This document shows positions 59,157 to 64,000 of a stretch of DNA of 64,000 bases, piece by piece; the first letter of the stretch is position 1; each line of letters begins with the position of its first letter. The notes beneath the pieces are model-generated. The model was not told where the DNA came from and made no database searches. It was given only the letters and a program-made list of their open reading frames with translations. The stretch is from CBCPMX01 sp965120355 (GTDB lineage Bacteria; Bacillota; Clostridia; Oscillospirales; Oscillospiraceae), in assembly GCA_965120355.1 (NCBI GenBank), contig CBCPMX010000177.1, positions 1 through 64,000 of the forward strand, read 5' to 3'. A program made the position numbers and the translations under genes.

Positions 59157-61145
59157 ATGGAACAGAATTTTCTCCCCATTTGCAAGCAGGATATGAAAGC
59201 CCGCGGCTGGGCGCAGTGCGACTTTGTCTATATCATCGGCGACGCCTATGTGGATCATCCCACCTTTGGCCACGCCATCATCAGCCGTGTACTGGAGAGC
59301 GCCGGCTACCGGGTGGGGATCCTCTCCCAGCCGGACTGGAAGGATCCGAAAAGCATTCAGGCTCTGGGCGAGCCGCGCCTGGGCTTTCTGGTCATGGGCG
59401 GCAACATGGATTCCATGGTCAACCACTATACCGTGTCTAAAAAACGGCGTAAAACCGACTATTTCACCCCTGGCGGCGTCATGGGCAAGCGCCCGGACTA
59501 CGCCACCATCGTCTACTGCAATCTGATCCGCCGCACCTACCCCCACAAGCCGGTGATCATTGGCGGCATTGAGGCCAGTCTGCGGCGGCTGGCCCACTAC
59601 GACTATTGGTCGGACAAGCTCAAGCGCTCCATCCTTCTGGACAGTCAGGCGGATCTGCTGCTCTACGGCATGGGCGAACGGGCCATCGTAGAAGTGGCCG
59701 ACGCTTTGGACAGCGGCCTGGACATTCGGGACCTCACCTTCATCGACGGCACAGTCTATAAGGCCCGGAGCCTGGACAATGTCTATGACTATCTGCTGCT
59801 GCCCAGCTACGCCGGTCTGTTGGCAGACAAGCGGCAGTACGCCAGCAGCTTCTACACGCAATACTGCAACACCGATCCCTATGTGGCAAAGCGGCTGGTG
59901 GAGCCATACGGCGACCATGAATTTGTGGTCCAGAACCCGCCCCAGAAGCCCCTGACCACCGAAGAAATGGACCAGATCTATGGTCTGCCCTATATGCGTA
60001 CCTATCACCCCAGCTACGAAAAATTGGGCGGCGTAGCCGCCATTGAAGAAGTCAAGTTCAGCCTGTCCTCCTGCCGCGGCTGCTTTGGCGGATGCAGCTT
60101 CTGTGCCCTGACCTTCCATCAGGGCCGCATTGTGCAGGTGCGCAGCCATGAATCGCTGCTGGAGGAGGCCCGTCAGATGATTCAGGATCCGGCCTTCAAG
60201 GGGTACATCCACGATGTGGGCGGTCCAACGGCCAATTTCCGCCAACCGTCCTGTCAGAAACAGCTGACTCGCGGCGTATGCCCCACCCGGCAATGTCTCT
60301 TCCCCACTCCATGCAAAAACCTGGAAGTGGATCATTCCGACTATCTGGCCCTTCTGCGGAAGCTGCGGGCCCTGCCTGGCGTGAAGAAGGTCTTTGTCCG
60401 CAGCGGCATTCGCTTTGACTATCTGCTCTATGACAAGGAGGACACCTTTTTCCGAGAGCTTGTAAAATACCACATCTCCGGGCAACTGAAGGTGGCTCCT
60501 GAGCACATCGCGGACCCGGTTCTGCAGAAGATGGGGAAACCGCCCAACGCCGTCTACCGCCGGTTCCTGGCAAAATATCAAGCGCTGAACCGGCAGATGG
60601 GAAAAGACCAATATGTCGTGCCCTATCTCATGTCCAGCCATCCCGGCTCCACGTTGAAAGAGGCCGTTGCGCTGGCGGAATACCTGCGGGATTTGGGCTA
60701 TATGCCGGAACAGGTACAGGACTTTTATCCCACGCCCTCCACCATCTCCACCGTAATGTACTACACCGGTCTGGACCCGCGGACCATGCAGCCAGTCTAT
60801 GTCCCGACGAATCCTCACGAAAAGGCCATGCAGCGGGCCTTGATTCAGTACCGAAATCCGAAAAACTATGATCTGGTCTATGAGGCGCTGACAAAGGCGA
60901 GCCGCCAGGATCTGATCGGCTATGACGCGCACTGCCTCATCCGCCCCAGGTCCAAACCGGGGCAGACGCAACGCGGCCAGCCCGCCGGAAAGGGCCAGCC
61001 TCAAACGCAGTCCACCGGCAGCTCCCGGCGAAAGCAGTCCGCATCCGGACGCGCTCCCTCCAAAAAATCGTCCCCGGCAGGCGGCTCCAACCGCCCTGCC
61101 AACCGCAAACCCGCTGCAAAGGGTTCCTCCAAACACAAGCGCTGA
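59157..61145 (+). CDS. YgiQ family (UPF0313) radical-SAM protein
   Basis: A 662-residue radical S-adenosylmethionine protein. The N-terminal UPF0313 domain (ICKQDMKARGWAQCDFVYIIGDAYVDHP in parts) precedes the radical-SAM barrel with the cluster motif Cys309-x3-Cys313-x2-Cys316 in CFGGCSFC, then GHQ-like regions VRSGIRFDYLLYD and LKVAPEHIADPVL. The last 60 residues are a disordered, basic Gln/Ser/Pro/Lys tail. ATG 59157 has GGAGG five bases before. Biochemical role unknown despite wide occurrence; the tail suggests RNA or ribosome contact, which is inference. Confidence 0.92.
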   Translation: MEQNFLPICKQDMKARGWAQCDFVYIIGDAYVDHPTFGHAIISRVLESAGYRVGILSQPDWKDPKSIQALGEPRLGFLVMGGNMDSMVNHYTVSKKRRKTDYFTPGGVMGKRPDYATIVYCNLIRRTYPHKPVIIGGIEASLRRLAHYDYWSDKLKRSILLDSQADLLLYGMGERAIVEVADALDSGLDIRDLTFIDGTVYKARSLDNVYDYLLLPSYAGLLADKRQYASSFYTQYCNTDPYVAKRLVEPYGDHEFVVQNPPQKPLTTEEMDQIYGLPYMRTYHPSYEKLGGVAAIEEVKFSLSSCRGCFGGCSFCALTFHQGRIVQVRSHESLLEEARQMIQDPAFKGYIHDVGGPTANFRQPSCQKQLTRGVCPTRQCLFPTPCKNLEVDHSDYLALLRKLRALPGVKKVFVRSGIRFDYLLYDKEDTFFRELVKYHISGQLKVAPEHIADPVLQKMGKPPNAVYRRFLAKYQALNRQMGKDQYVVPYLMSSHPGSTLKEAVALAEYLRDLGYMPEQVQDFYPTPSTISTVMYYTGLDPRTMQPVYVPTNPHEKAMQRALIQYRNPKNYDLVYEALTKASRQDLIGYDAHCLIRPRSKPGQTQRGQPAGKGQPQTQSTGSSRRKQSASGRAPSKKSSPAGGSNRPANRKPAAKGSSKHKR

Positions 61146-61155
61146 GAAGCATCGC

Positions 61156-61203
61156 GCCCAGCCGCCCCGAAGACGTCTGCCTTTTGGGCGGCTGGGCAGT
61201 TTT
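61156..61203 (+). terminator. Intrinsic terminator of the cca-ygiQ operon
   Basis: GCCCAGCCGCCC pairs with GGGCGGCTGGGC around a longer loop, followed by AGTTTT. Confidence 0.8.
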
Positions 61204-61308
61204 GCGCCCCGGTACACACTTTTTGGCACAAATCGCGGAAATTGATACTAGGCCCCGGCACAACAAGCCGGTATAATAAAGGCAGCTTCTGAATTTGGAG
61301 GGAATTGC

Positions 61309-63000
61309 ATGGCATACGAAATTCATCAAGCCCTTTGCTCCTGTTGCCACCAGTGCAAGGCCGTCTGTCCTGCCGGCGCAGTACGGTTCAAGGGCGCAAA
61401 ATACTGGATTGACCCGGAGAAGTGTATCGACTGCGGCGCCTGCGCGAAGGTCTGCCACAACTGCATCATTACAAAGGCCGGCGAAGCTTCCACACCTGCC
61501 CCGGCCCACGATCCGATCCGCCTGGAAGCGGATCTGGTGGTCTGCGGCGGCGGCGGCTCCGGCCTGATGGCCGCGGCTAAAGCCGCGTCCCTCACGGGCA
61601 AAAAGGTGCTGGTGCTGGAGAAATCGAAAAAATGCGGCGGCAACACCTGGTACGCCGGCGGCTTCCGCGTCCACTATTCCAAACTGTTGAAAGAAGCCGG
61701 CGAGCCGGATACCCGGGACGAACAGATCCGCCGCTTCCTGATCGACGTGCTGTGGCAGGAGGACCGCCACCTGGTCTACAATGTCTTCCAGGCCACAGAG
61801 CATCTGGCCGACTGGCTCATGGAGGAATGCGGCTGCGCGGAAGACTTCTCCGTGGGCGAAACGCCCTTCGGCGGCAAAGGTCTGATGTTCCACAACAAAA
61901 CCGGGCGCAAATTCAAACGGCTGGACACCTCCATCGGCCCCGGCGGCATGGGCAGCTATCTGGTGGAAAAGCTGCTGGCCAAATGTGCCGGCTTGGGTGT
62001 CCAGATTCTCACAGAGCATGCAGCCCAGCAGTTGATCGTGGAGGACGGCCGCGTGGCAGGCGTCCTGGCCAAAGATCCCAGCGGCATTACAGAGGTCCGG
62101 GCAAAGGCCGTCGTTTTGTCCACAGGCTGCTTCTCTCACAATCCGGCGTATCTGGAAAAGGCCACCCCGGGGTTCTTCGCCGAGGGCGAGCCGGTCCACC
62201 GCTTCTCCGTCCCCACCTGTACCGGCGACGGCATCACCATGGCCTCCGCCATCGGCGCGGACATCGACTGGAAAAACACCAAGGCCCTGACCCTGGGGCC
62301 GGCACACCACCCCTTTGGCTTTGCCACAGTCTGTATCTGCCGGGAACCGGAGGTGGTACTGTTCAACCTGGACGGCAAGCGCTGGGCCAACGAGATGGAA
62401 AATACCATGGCGCTGCGCCATGAGTTTAAAAAACAGCCCAAGTTTGTGGCCTATGCCGTGGCGGACAGCAAAATTGTCCAGACCTGTGCCGAACGCCTGA
62501 TCGCGCAGGGCCGGGGCGGCGAGGACGGCGTCCGTATCCTGTCCAACTATCTTCAGGAAATTGAAGAAGAATCCCAGTTGGAGATGCCCACGAAAAAGGC
62601 CGCCACCTTGGAGGAACTGGCCGAGCTGATGGGCGTTCCGGCGGACACCTTTGTGGCCGAAATCGAGCGTTACAATGAGATGTGCCGTCAGGGCCGCGAC
62701 ACGGACTTTTTCAAGGACCCCAAGTACATGCTTCCTGTGGAGAACCCGCCCTATTACGCCTTCTTTGAAAAGCGTTTTCAGGAGAACGCCGCAGGTGGCA
62801 TGAAAATTGATTCCACCTGCCACGTGCTGGATACCGAAGGCAATGTGATTCCGGGCCTGTTCGGTACCGGCGATAATACCCGCGGCATTCTGATCGGCGG
62901 GGATCTCGGCACCGATTACGTGGAGCGGATTATTTCCGCCCTGACCTGGTGCGTCGCCAGCGGCTATATCGCCGGTGAAGCGGCAGCGGCAGAAATTTGA
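61309..63000 (+). CDS. Ferredoxin-domain flavoprotein reductase (fumarate-reductase-like)
   Basis: A 563-residue protein. Residues 1-60 carry two [4Fe-4S] sites, CSCCHQCKAVCP and CIDCGACAKVCH. From about residue 70 an FAD_binding_2 flavoprotein follows: dinucleotide loop VVCGGGGSGLMAA, SKKCGGNTWYAGG, the substrate-binding cap and the C-terminal GLFGTGDNTRGILIGGDLG. This is the fumarate reductase / urocanate reductase / 3-ketosteroid dehydrogenase superfamily, here fed electrons by its own ferredoxin domain. There is no flavin-transfer (FMN-linked) domain or signal peptide, so it is cytosolic. GGAGGG precedes the ATG. The acceptor is unknown. Confidence 0.88.
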   Translation: MAYEIHQALCSCCHQCKAVCPAGAVRFKGAKYWIDPEKCIDCGACAKVCHNCIITKAGEASTPAPAHDPIRLEADLVVCGGGGSGLMAAAKAASLTGKKVLVLEKSKKCGGNTWYAGGFRVHYSKLLKEAGEPDTRDEQIRRFLIDVLWQEDRHLVYNVFQATEHLADWLMEECGCAEDFSVGETPFGGKGLMFHNKTGRKFKRLDTSIGPGGMGSYLVEKLLAKCAGLGVQILTEHAAQQLIVEDGRVAGVLAKDPSGITEVRAKAVVLSTGCFSHNPAYLEKATPGFFAEGEPVHRFSVPTCTGDGITMASAIGADIDWKNTKALTLGPAHHPFGFATVCICREPEVVLFNLDGKRWANEMENTMALRHEFKKQPKFVAYAVADSKIVQTCAERLIAQGRGGEDGVRILSNYLQEIEEESQLEMPTKKAATLEELAELMGVPADTFVAEIERYNEMCRQGRDTDFFKDPKYMLPVENPPYYAFFEKRFQENAAGGMKIDSTCHVLDTEGNVIPGLFGTGDNTRGILIGGDLGTDYVERIISALTWCVASGYIAGEAAAAEI

Positions 63001-63021
63001 GCGATTCTGGCCGCGCATGGC

Positions 63022-63063
63022 CAGAGCGCCGCAGGATGGCAGTCCCGCGGCGCTCCGGTTTTT
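63022..63063 (+). terminator. Intrinsic terminator of the flavoprotein gene
   Basis: GAGCGCCGC pairs with GCGGCGCTC, followed by CGGTTTTT. Confidence 0.8.
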
Positions 63064-63121
63064 GACACAAATACTTGCAAACCAAAGAAACGCGTATAAA
63101 AACGAAAAACTGAGCCGGAGA

Positions 63122-63337
63122 AAATCTGGTGCCCTGCACCATCTGGCTTTCCATGTGGACAGCCCTGCCGAGGTGGATTCTTTATATTTGAAAATCAGAG
63201 AAATTCCTGCACAAGTTATTCATACCCCACAATATTATCCAGAATATTGTTTGGATTATTATGCTCTGTTTTTCAAAGATTCCGAGGGTATTGAATATGA
63301 AATTGTCAGCTTCGACAGAGGGCATTACTTTCCCTAA
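63122..63337 (+). pseudogene. C-terminal remnant of a VOC (glyoxalase/dioxygenase fold) protein
   Basis: About 71 residues read KSGALHHLAFHVDSPAEV... through LDYYALFFKDSEGIEYEIVSFDR, the second half of a vicinal-oxygen-chelate domain: a histidine strand, the helix, and the D-P/S-x-G-x-x-x-E closing motif with Glu. The first half of the domain and any start codon with a ribosome site are missing, and a terminator lies directly upstream. The segment is clearly more AT-rich than its surroundings. It is best read as a decayed or inserted fragment. Confidence 0.65.
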
Positions 63338-63391
63338 AAATTGTTCTGTATTAGATGAATTGCATACGTTACAACCAAATACCCGCCGGCA

Positions 63392-63420
63392 TTGACAATC
63401 CCCTTCCTCTGTGCTATACT
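63392..63420 (+). promoter_or_regulatory. Promoter of the second MATE gene
   Basis: Perfect TTGACA, 17 bases with TGC at the end, and TATACT: a strong extended -10 promoter. Confidence 0.8.
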
Positions 63421-63439
63421 TTCCCCGGAACGATAGGAA

Positions 63440-63483
63440 AGTCAGTGCTTTCGTATGCCATGCGAGAGACTGACTATTTTTTT
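63440..63483 (+). terminator. Terminator-like hairpin inside the MATE gene leader
   Basis: GTCAGT-G-CTTTCG pairs with CGAGAG-ACTGAC (one bulged G, one G-U), followed by TATTTTTTT. It begins only about 13 bases after the predicted transcription start and ends 20 bases before the ATG, the layout of an attenuator. Confidence 0.7.
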
Positions 63484-63503
63484 GCGTAAGGAGAGAGATA
63501 TTG

Positions 63504-64000
63504 ATGCGAAACCTGGTAAAAGACAAACACTTCTATGCCACATTTTATTCCCTCACTGCGTTCATCGCCCTCCAAGCCCTGATCACCTACGGCGTCAATC
63601 TGGCGGACAACCTGATGCTGGGCGCCTACAGCGAAGCAGCCCTGTCTGGTGCAGCTCTGGTCAATCAGCTCCAGTATCTGCTGCAAATGCTGGTCTCCGG
63701 GGTTGCTACCGGGATCGTCATTATGGGGGCACAGTACTGGGGCAAGCAAGAGCGGGAACCCATTGCGCACATTCTCTGCCTGGGACTGAAGTTTGCCATC
63801 CTCATTGGCGCAGTGTTCTCCCTGGTGACGCTGCTGTTTCCGCGGCAGGTTCTCCTGCTGCTGTCCAATGACGAAGCGGTGGTAGCAGAGGGTGTCCGGT
63901 ACCTGCGGATCATGTGGGTCACCTATGTGATTTTTTCCATCTCCAACACTCTGATCATGGCATTGCGGGCAGTGGAGACCACCAGGATTGGGCCTGTCAC
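63504..64000 (+). CDS. MATE-family efflux transporter (N-terminal part, cut by window end)
   Basis: The first 165 residues of a MATE antiporter, open at the window edge. KDKHFYATFYSLTAFIALQALITYGVNLADNLMLG in overlapping parts is the first helix pair of the family, and LVSGVATGIVIMGAQYWGKQE carries the conserved QYWG turn. At least four helices are present. AAGGAGAG lies nine bases before ATG 63504. It differs from the MATE gene at 12497 and belongs to another subgroup. A hairpin in its leader suggests controlled expression. Confidence 0.9.
   Translation, partial: MRNLVKDKHFYATFYSLTAFIALQALITYGVNLADNLMLGAYSEAALSGAALVNQLQYLLQMLVSGVATGIVIMGAQYWGKQEREPIAHILCLGLKFAILIGAVFSLVTLLFPRQVLLLLSNDEAVVAEGVRYLRIMWVTYVIFSISNTLIMALRAVETTRIGPV

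Noticed and set aside
59031..63018. Two minus-strand frames of about 700 codons over ygiQ and the flavoprotein
   Set aside because: Antisense shadows of well-supported plus-strand genes.
1..64000. CRISPR arrays, tRNA or rRNA genes
   Set aside because: No regularly spaced direct repeats, no tRNA cloverleaf with GTTCGA-type arms and no rRNA-like stretches were found by eye; the only tandem repeat is the coding Gly-Gly-Pro tract.

Overview
The window looks like chromosome of a Gram-positive obligate anaerobe, most likely a gut Oscillospiraceae-type clostridium (Flavonifractor/Oscillibacter/Lawsonibacter neighbourhood). The grounds are: GC in the high fifties by eye, purine-rich AGGAGG ribosome sites, two tRNA-sensing T-box leaders, SLH-type surface domains, indolepyruvate:ferredoxin oxidoreductase, Fe-S flavoenzymes and a YgiQ radical-SAM protein. 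This placement is inference from gene content; no taxonomic marker search was possible. I saw no tRNA, rRNA or CRISPR array, and no recognisable transposase.

Layout. 1-3.5 kb: a phosphocholine (lic-like) operon with a small membrane protein, choline kinase, choline-phosphate nucleotidyltransferase and BCCT choline transporter. 3.6-6.8 kb (minus): a MoxR ATPase / DUF58 / DUF4129 membrane operon. 7.0-10 kb: iorAB and a GNAT acetyltransferase followed by a MITE-like element. 10.2-21 kb: three large paralogous Old-Yellow-Enzyme/FAD/Fe-S reductases interleaved with a MATE pump, a hemolysin-III protein and an orphan histidine kinase. Each reductase carries a low-complexity insertion, one of them a perfect collagen-like Gly-Gly-Pro tract. 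21.4-27 kb (minus): a secreted transglutaminase-SLH protein, then a tight operon vanW - vanG-type ligase - serine acetyltransferase-like - alanine racemase behind a palindromic operator. 27.1-28.7 kb: an isolated phage lysis cassette (holin, GH25 lysozyme, XhlA-like protein). 28.8-31.4 kb: T-box(Leu)-leuA and rplS.

31.5-37 kb (minus): rlmB, a catalytically dead P-type-ATPase-like membrane protein and an EF-G-like GTPase. 37.4-41.4 kb: ftsH, a CAP-domain secreted protein, a DUF4364 regulator and a small HTH protein. 41.4-44.7 kb: T-box(Trp) and a trpXYZ-type ABC importer. 44.8-47.4 kb: a LysR regulator divergent from a YczE-cytidylate-kinase-like fusion. 47.4-53.5 kb: cyclase, 3-hydroxyacyl-CoA dehydrogenase, CoA-transferase A and B and a sodium:solute symporter, read away from a MerR regulator. 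The operon promoter has the MerR signature of a 19-bp spacer filled by a palindrome. 53.6-64 kb: SDR, inorganic pyrophosphatase, patatin, murC, cca, YgiQ, an Fe-S flavoprotein reductase, a VOC remnant and a MATE gene with a possible attenuator, cut by the window end.

Themes that link genes: cell-envelope decoration and remodelling (phosphocholine, VanG-type ligase, murC, SLH, CAP), anaerobic reduction of organic electron acceptors (three OYE enzymes and the FAD/ferredoxin enzyme, with MATE pumps nearby), and CoA-based carboxylate catabolism under MerR control. The most unusual items are the OYE trio with the collagen-like tract, the vanG-like operon without vanXY/vanT, the dead P-type ATPase, the histidine kinase without its histidine, and the MerR-controlled CoA operon.
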